Assembly: GCA_036362985.1 (NCBI GenBank)
Contig: JAYGXS010000002.1
Coordinates: forward strand, 97,424,717 to 97,488,716
DNA from: Ligula intestinalis
Taxonomy: Eukaryota; Platyhelminthes; Cestoda; Diphyllobothriidea; Diphyllobothriidae
Reading direction: 5' to 3'
Length of the DNA: 64,000 nt
The position numbers and the translations under genes were made by a program. Below the pieces are notes generated by a model, which was not told where the DNA came from, did not search any database, and saw nothing but the letters and a program-made list of their open reading frames with translations. This document shows, in pieces, positions 12,601 to 23,516 of this stretch (positions are counted from its first letter, which is position 1; the number at the start of each line of letters is the position of its first letter).

Positions 12601-12859
12601 GCACAAATAGAACATAGTAGATAATTAGAACACGCAGTGGAATATACTTTAATAAACGCTAAATCCATTTTTATCTTACTGTATAAAGAAGTTTTTTGAT
12701 TTATATCTGTAGATTTTTCTAATCTGTATTAGCTTTAACTTATTGCGGAAAAACCTGATAATCAGATTGCAGGCTTCTTAATTTCCCGAAAAATTGAAAC
12801 GATGGTCATGAAGTCGTCTACTTCACCTTATTTAAGGTCCGACTTACCGTTCTGGGGTA

Positions 12860-13080
12860 AGAATAGTATAGTCTGCGGCGCAAAGCGCCATGCACCCGTT
12901 TAATTAACATGCGGAGCAACCTGCTTCCAGTGGCCGCGGGAAGCAACTTCGAGTACATTTTTAAACTTTCTTCTTAAAAATTTCCATTTAGGCCTATCCT
13001 ATTTCCTCACCCCATAAAACTTGATAACCACCGTTTTTGCAGGACAAAATACTGGAAAAAGAGATATATGAGTGGGGCTA
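12860..13080. repeat. Repeat A 5' module, rearranged
   Basis: The stretch ggccgcgggaagcaactt (12931) is an inverted match to 37.69 and 58.97 kb, while cctatcctatttcc... to gagtggggctata is in plus orientation like 38.01-38.10 and 59.28-59.37 kb. The end also recurs at 15015-15056. Confidence 0.5.
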
Positions 13081-13650
13081 TAGTATCAGTATCAGTTTGT
13101 TGAGGGTATGTAGGAAAAATTCCTTTGAGTGCCCTATTTGTACATATGTGCAGTGGTAGCAAAAAAATTGTTGCTCAGACATTTGGCAAGGCCAGTTGTC
13201 CTGAGTCATAGGATGAAAATAGGAGCATACAGTGAAAAAACTCCTCAGGGATTTTTCGGAGAAAAACTGTCATCCTTGTGGGGGTAATGCGTGAAATAAA
13301 GGAGAAGAAAGGGTGTTCGCACGGGAAGGGATTGCAAAGGTCCCCTGGATCATCACCGTGTGGAAGCCACGTCCTGATTCTTCCTTGCTGATTGCAGAGT
13401 CCGCCAACGGAACTGGAAAAACAGAGGCATCCGTCCAGATCGTCGACAGTCCGCTTTGGGTCGAACCAAGGGTGAATGTTGAGGCCATCAGGTCTGGCTG
13501 ATAAGATTGCCAGCGGGTAATCATGGTACGCAGACAGCCAAGTAGGGTAGACCGCGGAGACCTTCGAATGAAGCTATGCGAGGGAGGGCGTTATAAATAG
13601 CAAACGTGAATGCATATGAAAACTAATACTACTGAAAACGTGGCAGTAGT
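13081..13650. other. GC-richer stretch without a recognised gene
   Basis: Overlapping open frames on both strands (13270-13524 minus, 13313-13501 plus) match no family known to me. They directly follow the 3' end of the LINE fragment at 13672 and may be LINE 3' UTR. Confidence 0.35.
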
Positions 13651-13671
13651 ATTATTACTGTTAATTGTCTG

Positions 13672-15005
13672 TTACGATCCACTGCTATATCGATCCAGTT
13701 TTCGCTTAAAACCCTCTAGCGATTCCGACATAACAGCTTATTGAGGAAGCGCACTCCACGCTCCAACCACCCGTTTTGCAAAGAAGTGTTTCCGAGCGTC
13801 CAGCCTGGCCCCTGTCACCTTAAATTTGAGAGGATGACCCTTCAGATTCGTGGTCGTTGCTTATTCGATAAAATCCCCTGATATAGGACAGCAGTCTTGA
13901 AGACGTAATACGCGGAATGCTAGTATCAGGTCCCCCCGAAGCTACCTGTAGCGCAATGGGAAGAGGTTGAGATTCGACAGCCGTGTTTCATAAGGCTGCG
14001 AGCCCTGCCCCATAACAAGTTTGGTTGCGCGCCGTTGTACCTTTTCCAGGATGTTGATGTCTTTCCTGGCCCAGGGTCTCCAAGCTTTGATAGCTGATTC
14101 TAGGTGCGGTCGTACGAAGGTTCCGAAGACTTTTGTGAAGCACTCTTCATTGAAGGTAGAAAAAGCTCGTTTGCCGAGGTATAGGATCGACATTGCGGAC
14201 TTGGCTACCTTTGTGCAATGCAGGGAGGGTTTAAGCGAGGGTGTGATCCAGACTCCCAAGTCTTTCTGGGCGTTCACTTCTTCCAATTGTATGTCATTCA
14301 GTCGGTAAGCCGTGCCGTGTGAAGAACCGGATTTGCCAACTTGAATGGTGGTGCATTTGCTCTCATTGAACGGTAAGAGCCAGTCCACCGACCATTTTTG
14401 AAGTTTTTTTTAATTTTTCTGTAAGTGCACTTCGTCAGCAGCAGTTGGAATTACGCTCCAAAGTTTTATATCATCGGCAAACATGGCGATGCCGCAATCC
14501 AGTTCGCGGACACAGTCGTTGATAGAGATAACAAACAAGATAAGGCCGAGAACGGAGCCTTGGGGAACACCACTCTCAACCTCAACCTTGGCTGACTGTT
14601 TGTCACTGATGTGGACAATTTGCGAATGACCGATTAGGAAGCTTTTTATCTACGTAAGGAGCCTACCCCTTACTCCTATGCGGCTGAGTTTATAAAGGAG
14701 GCGGTGGTGCGGCACGCTATCGAAAGCCTTTTTGAAGTAAACATAGAGAGCATGCACTGAGTTTCCACTATCGACTGCCTCAGTTCACCGTTCTAAACAG
14801 TAAAGTAAGTTTGTTATGCATGACCTACCTCTACGAAAACCATGCTGAACATCCGATTGCAGATGGGGTTTTTTTCCAGGAACTGAATAAGTTGTCGCTT
14901 AATAATTTTTTTCCATTATTTTGCAACAGATTGCAGTAAGGCTGGCCGGTCGGTATTTATTCGCTGAGACCCGGATTCCCCCCTTGTAAAGCGGTATTAT
15001 CCTCA
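13672..15005 (-). pseudogene. LINE (jockey/CR1-like) reverse transcriptase, 5'-truncated and inactivated
   Basis: The minus strand carries the palm and C-terminal part of a non-LTR polymerase. In order: IIPLYKGG, NKYRPASLTAICCKIMEK, QHGFRRGRSCITNLL, then SGVPQGSVLG (complement of 14554-14568 encodes VPQGS) and the catalytic FADD (14470-14481). Next come LNDIQLEEVNAQKDLGVW, FVRPHLESAIKAWRPW, LEKVQRRATKLVMGQ and LRGDLILAFRVLR, ending in FKRKLDRYSSGS-stop (13672). The 148-codon frame 13942-14388 is its longest open part. In-frame stops at LRYR-stop, FIE-stop and LPQ-stop and frame breaks upstream show that it is dead. The endonuclease domain is missing, as in 5'-truncated insertions. Confidence 0.9.
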
Positions 15006-15014
15006 TGGATTTGC

Positions 15015-16500
15015 AGGAGAAAATACTGGAACAAGAGATATATTAGTGGGGCTATATAAGGTACTTTTACCGCCTACTCTGCTGTGTGGGTTCGACTCCA
15101 CTGAGGCCGCAAATTTTTCACAATTGGCTTAACAAGTCCATTTTCGGTAGAGCATATTTCTGGCCATCTGCCCAAATCGGTGCCACCTCCGCATATTCGT
15201 TCTGCGTAACCGGGCTCTGCTCTGCGTAGGCTGACCCGTCTGCGTATGGGATATTGCAGCACATCGATTTAAAATTTGCTCACAGTAAATACATGCATGT
15301 ACTTATGTATTTTGTAGATGTGTAGATATCTTTGATGTAGACATATCGCTGCTTTAGATGAACCGACAGTTCCCCCGTCGATTTTGACGATGGGCACCAC
15401 GTGCTCCAACAAGCCACAGCAAACGCTGAAGCAAGCCGCAACTGACACAGAGGTGAGCTGGGCAAGCAACACGAAGCCACAGCAAGCAGGAGCAACGCGG
15501 AGAACTGACACGAGAAGAGACAGGAGTTTAGGCAGACTCGCAGACCCACTCGCTCACCACTCCCACCTCTGTATCCGGTGTAAAGACAAAACTCAATAAG
15601 ACCGGAGATTAGGGAGGGTGAAGATGGCTGGCGCGATAAACACTCAGCACACGCACACTTGACACAGCCATCTCAGTAGGTATGCTCCCGACTGCGCGGG
15701 AGCGCCATAAAGGCCACATTAAGAGGGAGCCATTGCAGCCTGACTCTCAGTCCTCCCTCTCCTCGCATACGCACACACAGACACATGCGTACAGTAGGAG
15801 CAGCTACGTGGGGGTCCGAGTTTTCCCGTCAGTTGGCAGACCCTCCAAGCCACGGCTTTTAGCGCACTGTGATAGATTCAGGCGCATTCAGATTTATTTT
15901 AGTGAGGGAAGAAATGCAGTGGGGCCTGAAACCCAGTGGGTGTGCGAGCGCATTCACCAACAGGGAATCAGAAGTGAGCGAAACTGCCAGTGCCTACCAG
16001 GCCAGGGGCCGTCGTTAACTGAAGACTGGCATTGCATATGCATACAGACCATTGGGTCTCAGCAGGGTAAGAGCATCCCTGCATGAAGCCTGGGCCAACA
16101 CCCTCCTGAGAGGGTTTAGATGAACCACAGTTCAAGTTGAATGCATAATCTCATAAATGACGTATCGTCTAACGAAGGTGGTTACCAATTGGCTTATGGC
16201 TACTAGCTCTTACTTATGGCTTAAATTCTTTATACGATGAAAACACATCTTGAAGCCAGATAAAGGTTTGACTGTGATCCCATGTCTCCGGCGTTTAATC
16301 CGTCTTCTGGCTTGAGGTAAAAACGTGACGCAAGTGCACTCAGGGTGCTTCCTCGAACGCCCTTACACAATGTTTTTACAATGGTGGCAGAGTCACGACC
16401 ACTTACAACTGACAAACCACTATCGTATCAACTACACGTCTAAGCTATGAGTAATAGTACGTCTAAGTGAGTTTTTCACACTTGGGTCAACTCAAATTAA
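15015..16500. other. GC-richer intergenic stretch, no recognised gene
   Basis: The first 45 bp repeat the sequence at 13040-13075. A 134-codon plus frame (15682-16086) and an 89-codon minus frame (15280-15549) match no known family. A CA-rich run lies near 15768. Confidence 0.4.
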
Positions 16501-16879
16501 GCAAATCTGCCAAACCAACTTAATATCATTGATTATCTTTTGCTACGACTGTCTCTGGTGATTGTCTCGAGCAAGAATCCGAAATTTAAGGCCAATTATC
16601 TTCTCGTTTCAACCACTGCAACCGATTCTTCTGAGCTGCTCCTCAAGCGCATCTGGTACCTCCTATCGGTAGAACGAGCACTTTTCGTAACCATTCACCT
16701 GGTCTTATAATTCCAATGCATTCTGATAGCATGGCAACAGGTCGATGACACTATGGCAACATTTATAACTGTTTAAAGTTTGGTACCCAATGATCCCGGC
16801 ATCAAATTCCAGGTTACCTAAACAGGACTTACTTTTGATATGCCCCAGAGCACAATAAGTTAACCACATTCTCTCTGGT

Positions 16880-17220
16880 CTTTACCATGACGTTTTACAA
16901 TAGGAATCCATTACTGTATAACCCTAGGCTTGAATACCCGTCTTACAGTCGCCACACCTGTTCACGTATGATCACACACCGCAGAGGCTTAGTAGACCAC
17001 ATGCGCCTACATAAAACCCATGGTAGTAAACCGCCGACTTTGCCACACTGTCATCTTGACCTTCATCGTGCACTCGACTCCAAGCACTATGCGCTAGCCA
17101 TCAGCACCTCGCACCTATGTCACTTGGCCAGGGCTCCATATAGAGCCTCCGCTAAATGCGCGATCAGAATCCGACGTCCTCATGGTTTACTACAAAGGAT
17201 GAACACTGACGCCTAATACA
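16880..17220 (+). pseudogene. Remnant with C2H2 zinc-finger-like motif
   Basis: A 109-codon plus frame contains HTCSRMITHRRGLVDHMRLH, resembling the C2H2 fingers (CxxCxRTFTHRxGLxGHMRxH) found in LINE-associated repeats of tapeworms. The first Cys of the CxxC pair is replaced by His, and the second finger is reduced to LPHCHLDLHRAL. The link to a LINE is from recall of the family and is tentative. Confidence 0.4.
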
Positions 17221-17950
17221 CAGCGACGCCATCAGCCCAGTGTGCGTTTTTTAATTTGCCGGTGACTGACAAGTGGACTGCGAGTCAGTTGGCGACGACT
17301 GCATCTTACCCCTTACCCCCCCCCCACCCAACCCCCCAGGTTTTGGTTATACCGATGTTTGTGCGACGAAGCAAGGAGCAAGTCATGCTGTGGTCCGCGA
17401 AGAGTGGCACTGGCAGCCACGGAGCCCACCACGCATCAGACATCTGACCATCACAAAGGACTACATGATGCTGGAGGTGGGTGAAACAATGAGGTCGACC
17501 GCTCAGCACGCTTTCCTCTCTAAAAGGAATTAGACGTACCTGAAACATTGTCCTTGGCCGTCTCGGATGCGGGCTTGATAATTGCGAGACAATTTTAACA
17601 CCTCTACAGCTGCTACTAGGACTCGACTGTGAGTCCAAAAGTAGCATTGGCAGCGACAACAGAATGAACCGAATGAGTCCCCTTGTGGTGACTCACTCCA
17701 GATAGGTGAGCATGTCCGAACGCCCACAGCTGCTACCGCGTACGCCCGCACCGAAGGCTGCCTCTGTAACAGCCAATCACAGATTCGCAAAGGCTGGTAT
17801 CTCCCGCCTGCTTAAGATACGCAGGCTCTCCTAGGTAGATGCAGTTTGTCTAGCCAATAACCTTCAAGTCAACCAGAAAATGCCCGTTCTCGCTGCCGTT
17901 TGCATGGCTGCCGCTAAAACCGCACTTGGATCGTGGCTGGCTCTTCTGAT
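17221..17950. other. C-rich run and unassigned sequence
   Basis: Interrupted C tracts at 17313-17338. About 17550-17600 (cgggcttgataattgcgagacaa) resembles the tail of the Penelope-type block at 54.84-54.87 kb. No intact gene. Confidence 0.35.
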
Positions 17951-17959
17951 GGTCGTAGG

Positions 17960-18114
17960 CTCGCCAAGTGGAATTTTTATCCATCGTTTCTCCGTTCCTT
18001 TGTGTACACAATATATTCTTCCCACTACTATGGCCTTCACCGACTACTATCCTATTAAGAAACCATGGTCTGAAGACCGAAGGTGCTGGGTTCAACTCAC
18101 TTAACCCCCTGCGA
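17960..18114 (+). mobile_element. Partial LTR, opposite orientation to the solo LTR
   Basis: Shares ttgtgtacacaatata, tggccttcaccgac and aaccatggtctgaaga... to cccctgcgata with the 3' part of the LTR family, here reading on the plus strand. The 5' part is too diverged to place. Together with 18437-18860 it forms an inverted pair 320 bp apart. Confidence 0.7.
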
Positions 18115-18436
18115 TATTGTAACTGATTAGTTAGCATGCATGTCCTAAATTGTAATCGCAGATCCCTTTATTTTTCTCAGTACTTCTTCCAACATCCATT
18201 TGCCATAAAAACTGCGACATGCATCTCCCGTAGACCAATTGAGGAACGCTTGTCCACTATAGTCCCGATCGATAACGACAGAAGGGTGTAATCTCGGTTC
18301 AGTGACAGAGCATTTTCAATTTTAAATCTTAGTCATTTAAAGCAGTGCATGGATGTCGTCAGTTGCCTGACGACAGCGCCTAAGGCAGAAATTGCCACTC
18401 TGGTCGAGCTTAACCTTGTCGTTATTCCTTTACGAG

Positions 18437-18860
18437 TATCGCAGGGGGTTAAGTGAATCTAACCGTGCAACTGCTATCTTCAGACCATGGTTACGTAATG
18501 CAGAAGAGAAGTTGGCGAAGGCCAGAATAGTTGGAAGAGTTTATTGTGTACACAACGGAAGAGGAGAATAGATTGACTTGGGAGAGATACGTCCGATCAG
18601 TAGGTTGACCGGGCTCAAGTGAGGTCTTAGAGTTGTTGGGCCAGATGACAGATAGAGGGAGATTTTTCATTGGGTAGGTCGGCCTGGAGATTTTGGGCAG
18701 AGAGGCAACTTGCGTCGGGCACGCGTGCAAGCTGCTCATTCGTCGCCTCATAGATGCGAGAACTATGATTGGCTGATCGAGACGTCGAGAAAGCACATCG
18801 GTGAGCGTTTGGGAAAATGCACTTCGACGCGAGCTAGTCAGGCAGGCACGACCCGCTACA
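18437..18860 (-). mobile_element. Solo LTR (424 bp) with CGAG target duplication
   Basis: Highly similar to the two LTRs of the element at 35674-37251. Read on the minus strand it begins TGTAGCGGG and ends CCCCTGCGATA and contains AATAAA (CACAATAAACTC). The same 4 bp, CGAG, sits on both sides (18433-18436 and 18861-18864), the mark of integration followed by LTR-LTR recombination. Confidence 0.88.
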
Positions 18861-18864
18861 CGAG

Positions 18865-19790
18865 TGCCTATCGAATACTTTATTGCGCTGCAAGGTGCAC
18901 CTTGACAGGGATGTTTGCGATCCTGATCGCATAACGTTTTTTCCGCTTTAGAATTTATTCATTTTACCGTTTGCCCACTGCGCTGCGAACACTTTCTGCT
19001 GCTGATTCGCATATCTTCGCCACCAATCGTTTCTGCGCCGGCAAGTGCCCAGCACATTGTACTAGCTTATGGAGGCTGCATCTGGCACATTCGCTTGCAC
19101 TTTTAACACGATGACCCGAATTTCCTTAGATACGAAACTTTGCCTACCTATTAAAGGGTAAAATAGAATCTGCAATTCATATGATTCAGGTCAATTAAAT
19201 GTTCAGTGGCTTGAAACTCATATCTGCCATCCCACTGAAACTCGTCTAACTTATTTTCGATTAACTTGGCGTGGGCTGTTTTAGGGGAAACTTTTCTTTC
19301 ACACACAAAAACATGCTTCAAGCAGGGAACTTTCGAGGTGGCCGGACGTGGGCGAGTTGGCTGACATAATAAATCTACGCGTACGCGCACTATGAACACT
19401 CTAATGTCAGTTATTAGGTAAAGAATCATGTCTTGTTAAAATATGCAGACTTGATAAAATGATATATACTCGTTGTAAAAACGGAGCTTCTTCATAATTT
19501 TTACAATTGATCGGCATTTGCACCTGTATTTAGGGCTTCAAGATAAAAAGTTTACTTTGTACAACATAAGTAACTCCATTCGTATCCACAAGTTTTTTAA
19601 GATGACATTCTGTTGGAGCCTTCCATGTTTTGATTGTTTATGTACATTGCACCGCCTTGAAACACCTCATAAGAACGAGCATGTTCTGGGGTCAAAAACT
19701 TCCCTCTACCGTTGAGTATAACATTTAGAGAATTTGTGCCCTGCCAAACATGCGCAAAACGGAATACTTTTTCTGTTTTTTCATTTGAAT
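18865..19790. other. No gene; part of a dispersed repeat
   Basis: The part 19190-19420 (actgaaactcgtc, gaggtggccg...gggcgagttggctgac) is directly repeated at 22850-23040. No coding signal. Confidence 0.45.
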
Positions 19791-19799
19791 TTCTGCCTT

Positions 19800-20125
19800 A
19801 TTGGCCGTCATCAGCCAACCATGCCCAACCCCAGATTGTGCACTTCTCGAGGCTCGAACCCGCTTTATTGTCCCTCGAGGTTGCACGCACCAACCTCTTG
19901 TCAAGGGCTTCTATTCTTGTCAGCCTCACTTGATAGTATTAACGCTCACTTGTTACATTTTTGGAATTTTAATCGACAGGTTGCAGGTTCGAGCCTCGGC
20001 TAGCACTCCCCCTGGGGTTGGATATGGCTGGCTGATGATGGCTATTAAGCCAGAAACAGTCATTTCAGTATTACTCGCGACTGTTATGAATGTGATTCTG
20101 CCAAATCATCAGCCGTAGTCGAGAC
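19800..20125. repeat. Inverted pair of tRNA-derived SINEs
   Basis: Minus-oriented copy 19800-19950 (gccgtcatcagcca, ctcgaggctcgaaccc) is followed by a plus-oriented piece 19975-20120 (gcaggttcgagcctcgg, ggctggctgatgatggct, taagccagaaa). The B-box-like GGTTCGAGCCT is intact in the second piece. Confidence 0.7.
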
Positions 20126-20280
20126 TGGGACCACACAGCACAGCGGAACAAGTGAGTCTTGTAACCGACCGGTGTGTGTCGATGTATGGAAGTGAAAAAT
20201 AGTGATTGCGGTCTCTCTTATGTTTCTCAATGTGACTTCCAATATCGACAGCTGTTATGGATAAGAAAGTAAAACTTAAC

Positions 20281-20410
20281 ATCTATGATCTCCCAGGTCC
20301 ATGGTTCCTTTAGGTGAGTAGAGAAGACGGTGGGAATGCCAGATTGTTAGGAACAGTGTATTCTGCAGAAGGATAGGCGAGTAGATGGAAATTGTTTGGA
20401 CTCGTGGCCT
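20281..20410 (-). mobile_element. Partial diverged LTR of the same family
   Basis: gatctcccaggtccatggtt, agagaagacggtgggaa and acagtgtatt follow the order of the LTR at 57545-58000. The rest of the LTR is missing or not recognisable. Confidence 0.5.
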
Positions 20411-21930
20411 AGTGCATCCCTTCCCTAGTCGCGTCGGGTCGCAGCGATGCCTGAAGACAGAAACCGCAGTGTCTTCTTTGTCCCACGGATTGAGGCTTAC
20501 GTAGTAAATCAGGTCAGTGTACTAAAGCGGGAATCGCATTGGACGGATTGATTTCGAGCCAATGGGGCCAAAATTGAAGAGACTTGGTGCGTGGTTGTGG
20601 GTGCGCATCAGTTGCGTCTAGCAGCAGTGGCGGTCGCCCGACCGTTTGCGCATAGGCCCGAGGCACGCGGGAAAACTGCTGGCACGCGAGGTCCTAAGCT
20701 CTGAGTGACCTTGTCTGTGGCGTCAAAAGGTAGGAGGGTGTCGGACAGACACGACAGCTACACCAACATCCCCAGTCTCTATGCGACTGACGTTGAGGCG
20801 CGATCCAGAACGACCAGAAAGTGGGCTCTCGGCTTCAGGACAGAGAATCGACTTGATTCGAATTAATCAACCACTCCCCATTCGAGGCCAAAGCCATCGA
20901 AACCGTTGATTTGATATTGTTAGTTAGCCGAAACGTCAGACTTGTAATAAACCTCTTCCGGTGAACGCTCTTTTTCTTCTGATAGTTACTAAAGCCCAAA
21001 CTGCCATGTTGGTCCCCATTTTTTTTCACGACGTTTTTTACTGGCAACAGAACAATCTACGAGCAGGTAAAGGGCACGCCCATGGGTTCACCCAATTCCA
21101 GACTCAGAGCTGAGGCGGTCCTCCATCGATTTGGGGCGCTGGTTTTCCGACACCACAGTACGAATTTTCTGAGCTCGGTATGTGAATGAAAACTTCGTCG
21201 TACTAGAGCGGGATCAGGTGCTGATATTTAATGCGTGCCTAAACGCCGTCTTCCCGGACATTCAATTTATGATGGAGGAAGAAGAAAATAACCAGTGATC
21301 CCTCCTGACTGTCCTCGTTGGCCGCAATGACGGTGGTGTGATGTGTTTAATAATATGTCAATAAGATGTTCCATAATATGCAAGCCCTGAACTTCAACAA
21401 CAACCACCCTATCAGCCCCAAACGCAGCTGGTTAAGAGCACTATAAGGATGCGCTGAGACGCTTTGCAGCTAACTGAAAGGTAAAGTTGCTCCATTACAA
21501 CATATTCGAAGGGTACTGGGAGCGAATGGTTGTATTCAGAATTTTTTCAACCAGTGCATAGTCAGAACAGACAAGAAACCACACCCAAGATTTTCGCGAG
21601 CGCCGCCGTACGTGAAGAATTTTTCGAAAGCGGTCAGCCGTCTTCTCACCCCACTTGGAGTTGGAGTTGCGCACATGCCAGAAGCAACCATCAGACGCCG
21701 GGATACGAGACTGAAATGCCCACTGTCATGCAGACAACGGTTGGAGTCGTTTACTTAATCACGTACAGTTTTCTACAAAGCAACAACGTTGGAAAAACCT
21801 GGAGATTACTGCGGACGCGAATGGCCGAGCCTGCAGGGGTGGAGAGAGAGAGAGAAAGACGCCAACTCCCAGATTTCAGATTACTCGTCAGGACCCGGAC
21901 ATATTTCTTACTTTAATAAGACTCAAAACC
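20411..21930. other. Unassigned, moderately GC-rich
   Basis: A 128-codon plus frame (21530-21916) and shorter frames show no known motif. An AG run lies at 21843-21858. Confidence 0.4.
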
Positions 21931-22390
21931 TCGCAAAATGTGACAACTGCGTCAACCGCCAGCTCCTTATATCTGAGCCAAATGGACAGTAAAAGCAAAG
22001 TGAATTGCCGTTCCCATACTCCGTATTGAGACATTGCCTGAGCAAGAGAATCCGTTGAATGGAAAGGTTTGGACTCTAAAACAACTTTGACGACAGCCAG
22101 CACGATAGCATTCAACACTGACCACAAAAACGCGGCAATAAAGGCCTCGGAAGCGGAATGCCCACCTTTCATGGTAGCTATTACGACCCGCAGCGGTGGA
22201 AACAGGGACTACTAATTATATTACGCACACGGATGACCGCTATGAACTATGGCTACCGTGCAATCTGTGCATGTATCGCAAAATTCTTCGGTTATTTTCG
22301 ATGACGGATTCTCGACGGAATCCAAAACGTCAGGAAAATAAAAAAAGTTTTTCCAGTGGTCACATCTTTTTCTTCTGAACTGTTTTCTGG
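21931..22390 (+). pseudogene. Penelope-like debris with hammerhead-like end
   Basis: Contains the cccatactccgtattgagac box (complement near 54.95 kb), then at 22299-22331 gatga, GGATT...AATCC (perfect 5-bp helix) and aaaacgtcagg-aaaataaa, as in the other Penelope-type ends. No open frame survives. Confidence 0.5.
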
Positions 22391-23299
22391 GACTCACAGA
22401 TTTACTTATATTGACATATTGACTGTTTGCGTGTGTGATCACATTTTTACACGACAGAAATCCGCAGCATTCTTCATTGACGTAAAAAGAGTCCTTATCC
22501 ACCCGAAATGTCTGCAACACGAACGGCTTTCGAAGATGACTTCGCATTTTTACGACTAAATCATCCTTTCAAACGATGTAGGTTGCATCGCAATTTCTTA
22601 TCAATTTATTTTATTCATTTGCATGCATCTCGCTTTTCTATGGTTACCTATGATCCAAGATCATTAACTCCTTTTTCCAGCGATGGCATCTTCACCTTCT
22701 GAACTGCTGCATGAAACTCGCGTTATTGCCTCTTCCAGCTGTCACAAAACTGCCCCAGCAAACACGACGCATTTATCTTGCTGGTCCCGACTTACAAGAA
22801 CCTGCTGGTTGCGTTTCAAGATAAAATAAAGTCCGCAATTTACAAGTTATATATCGAATACTCCTCCGTTGCCTTGAAAATCATGTCTGCCATTTCACTG
22901 AAACTCATTCAGTTTATATCTTTTTGGGGGAGTCATTTCTTTCTCTCTTTCTATTTCTCTGGTCTGCAGCTGGCCGTGGGTGAGGTGGCTGACTTAAACA
23001 ATCCCACGCCTACGTGTACAATACACACTTGAATGCCAATTCACGTATGCATATTAAGCAGAGGCTAAGTCATCGGTTCTCTGTGGCACCCTTTTTGACA
23101 AATCACAGCTTTTTTAGCTTATAGGTGCCAGTTGCATGCAACTGGCAACAACTCACACCGCGATTGCGCGCGCTGTGGCCCACTTGATGCGCCTTATACG
23201 GTTTGTTTTGATCGTAAACGTGCCGGCTCCTGGCACAGCCGAATCCTCTCGCACCTGGTGCGTACGTCGAGGCAACAGCCCTATTGAATAGCAATACCG
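22391..23299. other. Upstream region of exon 1a, no gene seen
   Basis: AT-rich, turning GC-richer after about 23130. The part 22850-23040 repeats 19190-19420. Confidence 0.4.
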
Positions 23300-23516
23300 A
23301 ATAACAGCCAATCACACGCTGACGTCGAGCTGCCCACGCTATTGGAGAACACAGTGCCGGCAACCGGCCAAGGCGACAGCCACTACGTTCTTGTGTTCTG
23401 ATTGGCCAGCCTTCACAGACCAATGGGTAGTTTGATTTGTTACTGGACGCCTTTCATAGCGCTGGTGTGCGGACGCGGCTAACCAAACCTTCAGTCTTTT
23501 GTCCGCAGGCTCAAAT
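23300..23516 (+). promoter_or_regulatory. CCAAT-rich putative promoter / 5'UTR of exon 1a
   Basis: Within 120 bp lie four CCAAT pentamers on either strand: 23308-23312 (+), 23341-23345 (-), 23401-23405 (-) and 23420-23424 (+). A CRE-like TGACGTC is at 23320-23326. The block is more GC-rich than its flanks and ends about 90 bp before the exon 1a ATG. CCAAT clusters with CRE-like sites are typical of metazoan housekeeping promoters; the promoter role here is inference. Confidence 0.45.

Noticed and set aside
15682..16086. 134-codon plus frame
   Set aside because: No known motif, low-complexity His/Thr stretch, no splice or promoter support.
23499..23516. Upstream extension of exon 1a beginning at 23499
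   Set aside because: The codon there is TTG, not ATG; it also overlaps a possible splice acceptor (gtccgcag). The ATG at 23517 is used instead.
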